Positions 52,828-61,561 of a stretch of 64,000 nucleotides of DNA are shown here, piece after piece. The notes below the pieces were generated by a model that saw nothing but the letters and a program-made list of their open reading frames with translations, was not told the origin of the DNA and made no database searches. This DNA is from Parachryseolinea silvisoli (GTDB taxonomy: Bacteria > Bacteroidota > Bacteroidia > Cytophagales > Cyclobacteriaceae), in contig NZ_JAIOAO010000005.1 of assembly GCF_021190955.1 (NCBI RefSeq), forward strand, positions 372,001-436,000. The letters run 5' to 3'. The position numbers and the translations under genes were made by a program. Position 1 is the stretch's first letter. Every line of letters starts with the position of its first letter.

Positions 52828-54327
52828 TCATTTCAATATCAGCTCCAAAGCAACCCGTCTATTCTGGGCCCTGCCCGCTGCCGTACCATTAGTGGCAATG
52901 GGTTGTTCTTCGCCATAACCGACTGCTTCAATACGATCTTCCGAAACGCCTTTACTAACAAGGTATGCTTTTACGGATTCTACACGTGCCTGTGAAAGTG
53001 TCAGATTCGTGGCATTGCTTCCGCTGGCGTCTGTATGTCCACCCATCTTCAGCTTGTAGTCTTTATACTCCTCCAATATACTCACGACTTCATTAAGCAT
53101 GGGAAAAGATGACGGTTTCAGAACCGCTTTTCCGTTTTCAAACGCAATGCCACGGGTAGCAAAATTCAATCTCTTTTTTACTTCTTCCTTTATCTCGGGG
53201 CAACCATTGGCGGAGCCTTCACCCTTCGATGTGGGGCATGCGTCCAGATTATCCGTTACACCATCACCATCCGTGTCGGCCGGGCAGCCAACTTCATCTA
53301 CTTTAATTCCTTTCTCCGTATTGGGACATTTATCCGCAGAGTCTTGTACACCATCGCTATCGCTATCGGCACAGCCCTGGAATATATCAAGTCCAGCGAG
53401 ATTAGGACATTTATCCTTCGAATCTTCTATGCCGTCGCCATCCGTATCGGGACAACCGGCAAAACGTGTGACGCCAGGCACGTCGGGACAAGTATCATCT
53501 CCGTCCGCTACGCCATCGCTGTCCTTGTCAGGACACCCGGCAAGCGCCGTTGTGCCGGCGAGCATTGGACATTTGTCGAGGTAGTCGGCCACGCCGTCGG
53601 TATCAGTATCTACGGGACATCCTTTTGAGTCTACTTTCGCCGTGGTGGGGGTATCGGCGCATTTATCCTTGCGATCCGCTACGCCGTCATTGTCGACGTC
53701 CAGCGGCTTACGGAGGTTAAATATAAGCCCCGCGCTGTGCTGCAGGTACAAGTCATTTCCGCCACGGTCAACGCCGTCCCAGGCGTCGTAGAGCGGTGCA
53801 TTTATAGTGTTGGCCACTTCGAGGCCCACCCGGTCGTTGAACTGAAACAGAATACCGACACCTGCGGCGACGTTAGCCTTTATTTCGCCGTCGGTAATGG
53901 GCGATGAGCTTGACTCCATAAATTGTTTGGAATCGATATACGTACCTCCGATGCCCGCCACCAGAAATGGCGCAATAGCGGCCTCTTCTTTTAGCAGATA
54001 GCCGTTATTCAGTTTGTATTTCAATTTCAGATTGACCGTGTAGAAATCCGCATCCACACCAACCGTTGCTAAATCATTTTGATGACGCACCTGATTGAAC
54101 GAAACCTTCTCCACTAAATTGAACGAAGGGTTGAGGTATTGTTGTAACGATACGGCACCACCTACCTGTTTGTAGTTAAAATCATAAAAATGATGTTGAT
54201 TGTCATTTAGGTCGCCATCATATTCAGACATGGTGACGTGGAACCCTATAGCGCCGCTTTGCGCTCGCGCGTGATGGCAGGTGATGAATAAGATCACACT
54301 GCCGATCAGTAGTAATTTTTTTCTCAT
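52828..54327 (-). CDS. OmpA-family outer-membrane protein with thrombospondin type 3 repeats
   Basis: A 499-residue protein: signal peptide (to about 23), an N-terminal OMP-like barrel (25-205), then seven or so acidic calcium-binding thrombospondin type 3 repeats (DxDxDGVxDxxDxC, about 210-380) and a C-terminal OmpA domain that binds peptidoglycan (GGHTDASGSNATNLTLSQARVESVKAYL, NRRVALELIL). Such proteins tie the outer membrane to the cell wall. It is separated from its neighbours by a terminator and a 335-base gap. Confidence 0.93.
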   Translation of the reverse strand: MRKKLLLIGSVILFITCHHARAQSGAIGFHVTMSEYDGDLNDNQHHFYDFNYKQVGGAVSLQQYLNPSFNLVEKVSFNQVRHQNDLATVGVDADFYTVNLKLKYKLNNGYLLKEEAAIAPFLVAGIGGTYIDSKQFMESSSSPITDGEIKANVAAGVGILFQFNDRVGLEVANTINAPLYDAWDGVDRGGNDLYLQHSAGLIFNLRKPLDVDNDGVADRKDKCADTPTTAKVDSKGCPVDTDTDGVADYLDKCPMLAGTTALAGCPDKDSDGVADGDDTCPDVPGVTRFAGCPDTDGDGIEDSKDKCPNLAGLDIFQGCADSDSDGVQDSADKCPNTEKGIKVDEVGCPADTDGDGVTDNLDACPTSKGEGSANGCPEIKEEVKKRLNFATRGIAFENGKAVLKPSSFPMLNEVVSILEEYKDYKLKMGGHTDASGSNATNLTLSQARVESVKAYLVSKGVSEDRIEAVGYGEEQPIATNGTAAGRAQNRRVALELILK

Positions 54328-54662
54328 ATGTTGTTTGTTTATCCTAGTGATGACGCGTTCTCATCGCTCAGGGCTTGCGGGCCTACTCCGCATCAATCCG
54401 CTTAGAACTCTCGTCATTACAAAGATTGCAACTATGCCCGGGAAAACGATTATACAATGATAGTGGATTGTTATATGAATCACGTTTCGTATACCATCCA
54501 TCTGTAAACTATGCAAATCGCGCCAATCGTTCTATAACTGACACAACCAGTACGTACTCTACTTTAGCATATTGCGCGGCATACAAAACTTTGAATCACC
54601 ATTCTTGTCCCGGCCACCAATTTTACTATAGCAATTCAGCAACAATTTCACGATTCACGACT
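54328..54662. other. Gap without a gene before the small cupin gene
   Basis: A 335-base stretch between two divergent genes. An open frame from 54375 reaches into the cupin gene but has an unusual composition with many Ser, Tyr and Asn residues, so I treat it as 5' non-coding. A weak AATCTTTG box may serve the OmpA gene. Nothing else was seen. Confidence 0.5.
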
Positions 54663-55010
54663 ATGAACAAAGAAGAAATTGAAAGGGGCGACCGCTTTAT
54701 GCTGGCCGATGCAGTGGAGTACGCCACCGATTCCATTACCTCCCGACCAATTCTCAAAAAGCTGTCCGGAACGATTGTTGCAACTGCTTTCGACGCCGGC
54801 AAGAACCTACTGGAAAGAACCTCGCCGTTTGACACGTTGATCCAGATAACCGAGGGTACCGCACAAGTTTTCATTGAGTCCAGAGCCATCACGTTGAAGG
54901 TCGGCGAAGCGATAGTCATTCCCGCCCATATGCGTAGCTCCATGGCGGCGATCGCACGCTTTAAAATGGTTGTAACAACTATCAAGAGCGGATATGAAGA
55001 CGTCTCCTGA
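54663..55010 (+). CDS. Small cupin protein
   Basis: Start at 54663 (MNKEEIERGDRFMLADAV), 115 residues. The cupin core (FDTLIQITEGTAQVFIESRAITLKVGEAIVIPAHMRSSM) is of the RmlC type without the usual metal-binding His pair, so it may bind a ligand rather than act as an enzyme. Comparable small cupins occur alone in Bacteroidota. It is followed after 107 bases by the desaturase gene. Confidence 0.75.
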   Translation: MNKEEIERGDRFMLADAVEYATDSITSRPILKKLSGTIVATAFDAGKNLLERTSPFDTLIQITEGTAQVFIESRAITLKVGEAIVIPAHMRSSMAAIARFKMVVTTIKSGYEDVS

Positions 55011-55117
55011 TATGGGGAGCCTTACAAAATATTGGGGTTGGAATGATTTTTACGTGAACGAACGATAAACAAGATCGGGCTGTTGTAATAGACAGGTAGC
55101 ATAGAAACCCCACTGGA

Positions 55118-56188
55118 ATGACTTATTCTTTTGACAAAACACAAAGCCAATTTTTCAGCGTATTGCGAAAACGCGTAGATGACTATTTTACTGAAAACAA
55201 AATTCATCCTACTGGGAACAAGATGTTGTTGATCAAAAGCGCATTGCTGCTTTTTACAGCGGTGACGCTGTATGGTACGCTAGTATTTTTTACACCTGTC
55301 GCCTGGGTGGCAATCGTTCTTTGTGTTCTGCTGGGATTGAACCTCGCGCTGATAGGATTCAACGTGATGCACGATGGCGGACACCAAAGTTTCTCAAGAC
55401 ATCGCTGGGTTAATATCCTTGCAGCTCATTTCCTCAATGCCCTGGGTGGCAATGCCTATTTCTGGCAGGTAAAGCACAATGTCAATCATCATACGTTCAC
55501 GAATGTCGAGGGAATGGATTCGGATATAGATGTCAAGCCGTTTATGCGCATGCATGACGGTCAGCCCCTACGTTCGTACCACCGTCTACAGCATATTTAC
55601 TGGATATTTCTATATGGCATTTCTTATCTGGCGTGGGTATTCTACGAAGACTTTCAAAAATATTTCGATGGCCGGATCTCGCCAAACTCGCCTCGAAAAA
55701 GATTACCAGTAGGGCAGCATGTTATCTTCTGGGCAACAAAGGTGCTTTATGTGCTATTCTATATAGCATTTCCAATTTTCTGGTTAGGTTGGCTGCCGTG
55801 GCTGATAGGTTTTTTAGTCATAACGTTTGTTTGTGGCGCCGGTATCAGCATCGTGTTTCAGCTGGCGCATGTTGTTAAAGGAACTCAGTTTTTCTCTGCC
55901 GGGGCAGAAGGCCAGCGGTACGATTGGGCTGTCCATCAGGTACGTTCAACTGCTAATTTTGCTACCGGCAACAGGTTTCTCTACTGGATACTGGGAGGGC
56001 TTAATTTCCAGGTGGAGCATCACCTTTTTCCGCGCATCAGTCATGTTCATTACCCGGTCATCGCCGGTTATGTGAGGCAAACCTGCCTCGAATACGGCAT
56101 TGCTTATCAGGAGTACAAGACTATGTGGTCGGCATTCGTCTCCCACATCACCCACTTGTATAGCCTGGGGCGACCTGCAGTGCAATAG
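55118..56188 (+). CDS. Membrane fatty acid desaturase
   Basis: A 356-residue desaturase with the three histidine boxes of the linoleoyl-CoA/delta-6 type: HDGGH (85-89), HNVNHH (120-125) and QVEHH (298-302). Two pairs of transmembrane helices surround them. The third box QxxHH is characteristic of front-end desaturases; there is no fused cytochrome b5 domain. It introduces a double bond into acyl chains and could adjust membrane fluidity. Confidence 0.9.
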   Translation: MTYSFDKTQSQFFSVLRKRVDDYFTENKIHPTGNKMLLIKSALLLFTAVTLYGTLVFFTPVAWVAIVLCVLLGLNLALIGFNVMHDGGHQSFSRHRWVNILAAHFLNALGGNAYFWQVKHNVNHHTFTNVEGMDSDIDVKPFMRMHDGQPLRSYHRLQHIYWIFLYGISYLAWVFYEDFQKYFDGRISPNSPRKRLPVGQHVIFWATKVLYVLFYIAFPIFWLGWLPWLIGFLVITFVCGAGISIVFQLAHVVKGTQFFSAGAEGQRYDWAVHQVRSTANFATGNRFLYWILGGLNFQVEHHLFPRISHVHYPVIAGYVRQTCLEYGIAYQEYKTMWSAFVSHITHLYSLGRPAVQ

Positions 56189-56230
56189 TGCACCCTGTAG
56201 AAATATTGGTAACGTGCATAAATTTATATC

Positions 56231-56830
56231 ATGAAATTGTACATCAAGTACATGGTCAGCTTGCGTTGTAAGTTGGTGGTAAAGGAGGAGTTGAAGCGGC
56301 TCGGACTGCACGAGGTGGCCGTCGACCTTGGTGTAGTAGAGATTTCAGAAGATATCACAGACCAACAACGGCTGGAATTACGAGAACGACTGCTAAAAAC
56401 CGGACTGGAGTTGCTTGACGATACTAAAACCCTTTTGATCGAGCGCATAAAAAACGTAATCATCGAATTAATCCATTATTCCGACGGGCAGCTTACTGTA
56501 AATAACTACCCGGAGTACCTGGGCGAGAAACTTCAATGTGATTACACGTATTTATCCACTATTTTCTCGGAGATCAAAGGCATTACTATCCAGCAATTCG
56601 TTATTTTACATAAGATCGAGCGCGTAAAAGAGCTACTTTTGTACGACAAACTGAACCTGACCGAAATATCCTACAGGCTAAATTATAGCAGCGTAGCGCA
56701 TTTATCGAACCAGTTTAAAAGCGTCACCGGCCTTACACCATCGTACTTTAAGAAGATGGAAAAGGCCAGGAGCAGCAATCTTGAAAAGGCCAATCTCTAC
56801 CCTGCCCGGCCTGAAAAAAAGCAAAAATAA
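56231..56830 (+). CDS. Short AraC-type regulator A (paralogue pair)
   Basis: A 199-residue protein. The C-terminal 100 residues are an AraC HTH (LNLTEISYRLNYSSVAHLSNQFKSVTGLTPSYFKKM). The N-terminal part (MKLYIKYMVSLRCKLVV) has no cupin domain and is too short for a sugar-binding fold; it may be a small ligand-binding or dimerisation module. It is closely related to the gene at 57435-57995. The gene ends before a strong terminator shared with the response regulator. Confidence 0.9.
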   Translation: MKLYIKYMVSLRCKLVVKEELKRLGLHEVAVDLGVVEISEDITDQQRLELRERLLKTGLELLDDTKTLLIERIKNVIIELIHYSDGQLTVNNYPEYLGEKLQCDYTYLSTIFSEIKGITIQQFVILHKIERVKELLLYDKLNLTEISYRLNYSSVAHLSNQFKSVTGLTPSYFKKMEKARSSNLEKANLYPARPEKKQK

Positions 56831-56898
56831 AGTCGCCGGCCTGGTCGCCCAATATTAGCCCGGGAACGTATAGGAATACTGTAATGAACCCTGTCTAT

Positions 56899-56933
56899 AA
56901 GCACCCCCGGAACATTCCGGCGGGTGCTTTTTT
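56899..56933. terminator. Strong bidirectional terminator
   Basis: AAGCACCC with GGGTGCTT and inner CCGGAA/TTCCGG (one bulged C) form a long stem from 56899 to 56929; GCTTTTTT follows on plus and an A-run precedes on minus, so it can stop both the AraC gene and the response regulator gene. Confidence 0.85.
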
Positions 56934-56941
56934 ACTATTGC

Positions 56942-57328
56942 CTACAGTCCCATGTTGACAGCTTGTTCTACCTCCGCGCGAAGAGAACTCTCGTCATGTG
57001 ATTTTACTATAAAGGTTTTCGCGCCGTTCTTCAGTGCTTCTTCACGCTTCTCCAAAGATGAGCTCAGCACGGCCACGGGAACATTTTTAATCAACGGATA
57101 TTTGGCTTTTTCTTTTAAGAAGTCCAGACCATCCATGATAGGCATATAATAGTTCACGAAAATAATAGAAGGAAGCACCGGCATGAAACGAAGCTTTTCA
57201 ATGGCCTCTCTGCCATTAACGGCAACATCGGATAGCCAAACGTCATCAATGTTCCGGAGGGCAGCCATGAAAAACTCCAGATCGTCCTGATCATCTTCTA
57301 TGAGAAAAATGTTCCGTACTTTTGGCAT
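56942..57328 (-). CDS. Single-domain response regulator lacking the phosphoacceptor Asp
   Basis: A 128-residue receiver domain. The acidic pocket (LIEDDQDD, residues 9-16), the Ser/Thr switch (VLSSS) and the conserved Lys (FIVKS near 109) are present. The residue that should carry phosphate is Asn59 in FVNYYMPIMDG, clearly coded as AAC, in place of Asp. It therefore probably works without phosphorylation or as a partner protein. It has no output domain and lies between two paralogous AraC genes. Confidence 0.9.
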   Translation of the reverse strand: MPKVRNIFLIEDDQDDLEFFMAALRNIDDVWLSDVAVNGREAIEKLRFMPVLPSIIFVNYYMPIMDGLDFLKEKAKYPLIKNVPVAVLSSSLEKREEALKNGAKTFIVKSHDESSLRAEVEQAVNMGL

Positions 57329-57434
57329 AGGAGTAGTATACCGTTAAAAAGGCACTACAAAGATATAGGCTAATATAGCCCACGCGGTTACAGCCGGACG
57401 GGAGATCATTACATAGTTCACGCACGGACCAACG

Positions 57435-57995
57435 CTACAAATTTTCCAGATTTTGTTGTCGCGTGTGTGTCACTTTCTTAAAATAAGAAGGCGTAATACC
57501 GGTAACTTTCTTAAATTGGCTGGATAAATGTGCCACGCTGCTATAATGCATCTGATAAGAAATCTCTGTCAGGTTCATTTCATCATATAATAACAACTCT
57601 TTCACCCGTTCAACTTTATTAAGAATGATAAACTGCTGAATGGTCACACCATTAACCGCTGAAAATACATTCGAAAGGTATGTGTAGTCATATTGCAACT
57701 TTTCGCTAATGTAATCTGAATAATTTTGTAGTGGCAGCTCTTTAGAGTAGTGGATCAATTCGGTAATCACGTTTTTGATCCGTTCCACCAGTATGCTTTT
57801 GGGATCCTCCAGCAACTCCAGGCCCGACGTCAGTAGATTGTTGCCCAGCCTTGACCGTTGATCTTCTGTAATATCGCCTACTACCTCCGCTACACCCAGG
57901 TCGACCACCACGTCACGAATCCCCAGCCGCCTCAGCTCTGCCATCACAATTAGCTTGCATCGGGGACTGACCATATATTTGATATATAATTTCAT
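57435..57995 (-). CDS. Short AraC-type regulator B (paralogue pair)
   Basis: Start taken at 57995 (MKLYIKYMVSPRCKLIV) because it matches the start of the sister gene at 56231; the frame is open 51 codons upstream. 186 residues. Same build as its paralogue: an N-terminal 60-residue module and a C-terminal AraC HTH (MNLTEISYQMHYSSVAHLSSQFKKVTGITPSYFKKV). The two genes are in opposite orientation around the response regulator. A Crp/Fnr-like ATGAT-GCCC-GTCAA lies at 58059-58072 upstream. Confidence 0.9.
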   Translation of the reverse strand: MKLYIKYMVSPRCKLIVMAELRRLGIRDVVVDLGVAEVVGDITEDQRSRLGNNLLTSGLELLEDPKSILVERIKNVITELIHYSKELPLQNYSDYISEKLQYDYTYLSNVFSAVNGVTIQQFIILNKVERVKELLLYDEMNLTEISYQMHYSSVAHLSSQFKKVTGITPSYFKKVTHTRQQNLENL

Positions 57996-58171
57996 ACGCA
58001 ATGTTATGTTCTTCCTACCCAACAGTAAATTGATCTGCGTGCTACAATGAGGTAAATAATGATGCCCGTCAATTGCACAAAATATATGCGTGAAATATGT
58101 AACAGTTATCCATTCCGCTGTAATATCTATTCCAACAAATCCGTGCATATTACGACAACAATCGCCCCGTT

Positions 58172-58495
58172 ATGAATGACCACGTGAACGCTCATCAGAA
58201 GTTGGAGATTGGTACATTTAGTGCTGCTGAATTTCCGGCGCTTGCGCGGGAATTAGCCGGAATAAAAGCACGGATGAGCAATATATCCTGTGTAGACAAG
58301 GCCGTAATGATAAGTTCCTTTGCCCGGCACCATCAGATTCAGGCCAGTTTGGTTCACCTAAATCCGGAAGTTGCAAAGATTATTTCCTCAAAAGGCGCTT
58401 GTCACCAGCTGGAGGCCGTTTATGCTGATTACAAGGAACAAACTGACTTTGTGTTGTCGCTTGACCAATACCTGGTGACACACTTTAACAAATAA
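58172..58495 (+). CDS. Hypothetical 107-residue protein
   Basis: A soluble, mainly helical protein of 107 residues (ELAGIKARMSNISCVDKAVMI, CHQLEAVYADYKEQTDF). I do not recognise the family. It is eight bases before a 59-residue gene, so they form a two-gene unit divergent from the AraC gene. The gap contains a Crp/Fnr-like box but no clear promoter. Confidence 0.6.
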   Translation: MNDHVNAHQKLEIGTFSAAEFPALARELAGIKARMSNISCVDKAVMISSFARHHQIQASLVHLNPEVAKIISSKGACHQLEAVYADYKEQTDFVLSLDQYLVTHFNK

Positions 58496-58503
58496 ACGAG
58501 ATT

Positions 58504-58683
58504 ATGAATACGTCCAGTAAAGACAACATCTACCCGGTCGGCACCTTCGTCACAGCCAAGATTAATCCCAGCCTGCCGCTGGTGATCCATCAGTACTATC
58601 AGCGTATTTACTACTGCGCCGTAGTAAATGACCCGGCGCATAAACAGTTCGCGTACTTTGAGCGCGAGCTTACCCAGTCTTAA
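58504..58683 (+). CDS. Small 59-residue protein with YYQRIYYC motif
   Basis: A 59-residue frame from ATG at 58504 to TAA at 58683. The sequence runs YPVGTFVTAKINPSLPLVIHQYYQ and then RIYYCAVVNDP and KQFAYFERELTQS. The ordered, aromatic-rich composition, in-frame position eight bases after the previous gene and a terminator afterwards argue for a real gene. It looks like a small conserved Bacteroidota protein, but its function is not known. Confidence 0.6.
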   Translation: MNTSSKDNIYPVGTFVTAKINPSLPLVIHQYYQRIYYCAVVNDPAHKQFAYFERELTQS

Positions 58684-58754
58684 ATTACGGCCGTGAACGT
58701 CATGCCAGGCTCAATTTGCCCTGGCAACCGGTACCCGCGCAGGAACTATAAAAA

Positions 58755-58777
58755 GATCGGCCTAAAGCAGGCCGATC
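58755..58777 (-). terminator. Intrinsic terminator after the sigma factor gene
   Basis: GATCGGCCT (58755-58763) and AGGCCGATC (58769-58777) pair around AAAGC. On the minus strand TTTTTAT follows, so it ends the sigma factor gene; the plus-strand gene before it may use the same stem. Confidence 0.8.
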
Positions 58778-58795
58778 GTTGTTATCTCAGTTCTA

Positions 58796-59659
58796 TTAAC
58801 CCAAATAGGATTTTAATTTCCCACTTTTGGCTGTATGTCTTAATCTTCTGGTTGCCGATTCTTTTATCTGTCGTACACGCTCGCGCGTGATATTAAATTT
58901 ATCGCCGATCTCTTCCAGGGTTAGAGATTCTCTACGGTTCAATCCGAAATACAAACTAATCACTTCTGCTTCCCGTGTAGTCAGCGTCGCCAGTGATCGC
59001 TGTACTTCCTGAATAAGCGACTCCGCCATCATCGCCGATTCGGGATTCGATTCGTTCACATCCGAAAGGACATCGAGCAAACTACCCTCCTCGCCCTGGA
59101 AAAACGGCGCGTCGACCGATACCTGGCGACCCGCTATTCTTAAGCTATCTGTAATTTCATCGGTGGTGACACCGATAGTCTCGGCCACTTCCTCTGTGGA
59201 GGGTTCACGCTGAAATTTCTGCTCAAGATGGGCAAAAGTTTGGGATATTTTCGTGAGTGAACTAATACGGTTTAATGGCAATCTTACGATTCGTGACTGT
59301 TCCGCAAGTGCCTGCATAATGGATTGGCGAATCCACCAGACTGCGTAGGAGATAAACTTGAATCCCCTTTTTTCATCAAACCTGCCTGCCGCCTTGATCA
59401 GACCAAGATTACCTTCGTTGATAAGATCCCCCAGCGAGAGTCCATTGTTTTGGTATTGTTTAGCCACGGACACCACAAAGCGAAGATTTGCTTTGGTCAG
59501 TTTTTCCAACGCCGCCTGGTCACCCTCTCTTATTCTCTTGGCAAGCTCCACCTCAACCTCAGCCGTAATCAGATCTACTTTCCCTATTTCTTGTAAATAT
59601 TTATCCAGAGATTGACTCTCCCGGTTTGTAATCTGTTTACTGATCTTAAGTTGTCGCAT
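58796..59659 (-). CDS. rpoD: RpoD-family sigma factor (primary-type)
   Basis: A 287-residue sigma factor with regions 1.2 ([18 protein letters not shown]), 2 ([32 protein letters not shown]), 3 ([13 protein letters not shown]) and 4.2 ([28 protein letters not shown]). This is the short Bacteroidota form without the long 1.1 segment; such proteins recognise TTTG-type -33 and TAnnTTTG -7 promoters. It stands alone with a 370-base gap upstream, and whether it is the housekeeping copy or a second one cannot be told here. Confidence 0.92.
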   Translation of the reverse strand: MRQLKISKQITNRESQSLDKYLQEIGKVDLITAEVEVELAKRIREGDQAALEKLTKANLRFVVSVAKQYQNNGLSLGDLINEGNLGLIKAAGRFDEKRGFKFISYAVWWIRQSIMQALAEQSRIVRLPLNRISSLTKISQTFAHLEQKFQREPSTEEVAETIGVTTDEITDSLRIAGRQVSVDAPFFQGEEGSLLDVLSDVNESNPESAMMAESLIQEVQRSLATLTTREAEVISLYFGLNRRESLTLEEIGDKFNITRERVRQIKESATRRLRHTAKSGKLKSYLG

Positions 59660-60030
59660 GTAAATTGATTTGATGAATAATACGTAGACAGCCTTGATTC
59701 GGCAACCTGCTTATCAAGGTGAATTAAGGAAAAACAAAAAATTCTGGGGAGAATAAATTGATTGAAAATCCAGTTTCGTTTGAAAGATAGTCATTATAAG
59801 TGAGAAACTTACTAATATTCTCAATAAGGGTTGCCCATCGAAACGAATAACACATCTTGAGTTTGGTTATGGCAATGGAAATTTGTATCTTGAGAGACTA
59901 TTAATAAAGGCACGAGTACATCCTACCATGTCAACACGCTCTTAGCACGCTGGAGACGTTCGCAATCCGGTTACCCCCGGGCACTCTTTTATTTTCCATT
60001 TATTATAATCTACTAAATCCACTTCCATCT
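59660..60030. other. Divergent gap between sigma factor and methyltransferase genes
   Basis: A 371-base AT-rich stretch without an open frame I can support. A TATCTTTC sequence on the minus strand is close to a -7 box for the sigma factor gene, but no -33 partner was found. Confidence 0.4.
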
Positions 60031-60852
60031 ATGCTTGTTGTCAACAAGGTCATTTCCGTGTTCAAAAAATTCTCCTGGTTCAAAAGGTTCAATGCTAAAG
60101 TGACGTATGAAGTCCTGGCAAAATATATTCCTGCTGCCGACTGGCATTTTATGAATTATGGCTACATCCCCGATACCAAAGAAACTGAAATCAACATCGC
60201 TCCTTTTGAAGTAAAAGACCAGCAGCACTCCGCCAATATGTACCATTACCTTGCCTGTAAAGCTACTTTGACTGGAAAAACAGTTTTAGAGATCGGTAGC
60301 GGTCGGGGCGGTGGCGCCCGATATACCGCCGGCAACTTCAATCCAGTTCGGTACGTCGGACTTGATATTGCCAAAAATGCAGTTCATTTGGCGCGCAAAC
60401 TTCACATACTCCCGAACCTGTCATTTGTACAAGGTAGTGGCGAGTCATTGGCCGTAGAGAACAACTCCATTGATGTTGTCATGAACGTCGAGTCCTGCCA
60501 CGGCTATGGCAATGTGAAAACCTTTTTAAGCGAAGTTCTCCGAACACTCAAGCCGGGTGGACACCTTCTGCTGGTTGATTTCAGAAACTCGGTGGAGAAT
60601 ATGGATTTATTTAAGCAAGAATTAAAAGACTCGGGGTTGACCCTATTAAGTGCGGAGAACATCAGCGCCAACGTGGTTGCCGCCATTGAATCAGACGATG
60701 GATCTAAGAGAGCCAAAATTGAGTCACTTGTGCCTCGCCGATACCAGAAGTTATTTTGTGACTTTGCAGGTGTGGTGGGATCAAGATTCTATACCACGTT
60801 AAAAGATGGAACAAGACCGTACTACAGGTTTGTTTTGGTAAAGCCATCCTGA
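60031..60852 (+). CDS. SAM-dependent methyltransferase, phthiotriol-dimycocerosate-methyltransferase-like
   Basis: A 273-residue class I methyltransferase. SAM motif I is VLEIGSGRGGGARYTAG (about 90), motif II VGLDIAKNAVHLAR and a post-I QGSGESLAVENNSIDVVMNVESCHGYGN block; the LRTLKPGGHLLLVD strand and the long C-terminal extension match the PMT-like family that O-methylates lipids. Acceptor and pathway are unknown. Confidence 0.85.
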   Translation: MLVVNKVISVFKKFSWFKRFNAKVTYEVLAKYIPAADWHFMNYGYIPDTKETEINIAPFEVKDQQHSANMYHYLACKATLTGKTVLEIGSGRGGGARYTAGNFNPVRYVGLDIAKNAVHLARKLHILPNLSFVQGSGESLAVENNSIDVVMNVESCHGYGNVKTFLSEVLRTLKPGGHLLLVDFRNSVENMDLFKQELKDSGLTLLSAENISANVVAAIESDDGSKRAKIESLVPRRYQKLFCDFAGVVGSRFYTTLKDGTRPYYRFVLVKPS

Positions 60853-60913
60853 TCGTGAGCTTTTTTAAACACCACCATCTAATCGATATCCCATTGTTTG
60901 TCTTTGGAACCTG

Positions 60914-60928
60914 CCGCGTTCAACGCGG
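60914..60928. repeat. Short GC-rich hairpin between convergent genes
   Basis: CCGCGTT and AACGCGG are perfect around a single base, flanked by GGAACC and GGTTCC-like sequence. It lacks a T-tract, so a terminator role is only possible. Confidence 0.4.
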
Positions 60929-60948
60929 TTCCCAGGCACAAGAACCAT

Positions 60949-61458
60949 CTATTGCCGGATCAGTTTATAGGTTTGCTGAACTTGCCACGGTCCACCGTCG
61001 ACCTGTTCAATAAGCGAAATGGCGTCAAATCGTATGACCTTCGGTAATTCATAGGAACGGATCTCCTCAAAGATCGCATCGTTACAGGTTGAATTTCGCG
61101 GGTGCATGAGCGTAATATGTGGTTCCATTTCCCGTGGATTATTTGTTATATCCTGCAATAGTATTTGTCGCACACGATGAAACTCTTCGCGGCCCGCGAC
61201 GGCCGGAAGCAATACACCCTTCCCCCCTTCTGAAGGTGCTATATCACCGAACCTGATCGTAAGCGGTGGTTGCTGGAGCGTAGTGAGTTTTTGCAAAACC
61301 TGATCGAGCGATGTAAGCTCGTCTTCACGGCAGAGTGTGACGTGGCTGTCTATTATTGCCCGCTGCGCGGGGTTATAGTGACTACGAATCGATTCGATAA
61401 CAGTCGCATCGGGATGAGGCACAAACATGGTAAGCTGTCGGCGAATCGATGGAAGCAT
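60949..61458 (-). CDS. 2'-5' RNA ligase-like (2H) phosphoesterase
   Basis: A 169-residue protein of the 2H phosphoesterase group, with the two HxT/S motifs SHVTL near 38 and PHITLMH near 112. The group acts on 2',3'-cyclic or 2'-5' phosphodiesters of RNA; the actual substrate here is unknown. The start lies near a short T-rich leader, and the gene is convergent with the methyltransferase gene. Confidence 0.85.
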   Translation of the reverse strand: MLPSIRRQLTMFVPHPDATVIESIRSHYNPAQRAIIDSHVTLCREDELTSLDQVLQKLTTLQQPPLTIRFGDIAPSEGGKGVLLPAVAGREEFHRVRQILLQDITNNPREMEPHITLMHPRNSTCNDAIFEEIRSYELPKVIRFDAISLIEQVDGGPWQVQQTYKLIRQ

Positions 61459-61561
61459 ATATGCGTAAGATTACATCCACAAGATAGGACATCGGCAGCA
61501 AACCATCGTATGCAGCCTGTTTACCGGCGCCCGTCATGGAAAAGACAGGCGCCGATACTCA

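Noticed and set aside
54375-54662. Extended N-terminal part of the small cupin frame
   Set aside because: The stretch has no family similarity, odd composition and the family start fits at 54663.
58059-58072. ATGAT-GCCC-GTCAA as a functional Fnr-type operator of AraC B
   Set aside because: No -7-like element lies 34 bp away on either side, in contrast to the nos and YjdI cases. Chance is possible.
60914-60928. GC-rich hairpin as a terminator
   Set aside because: No T-tract on either strand; kept as a repeat only.
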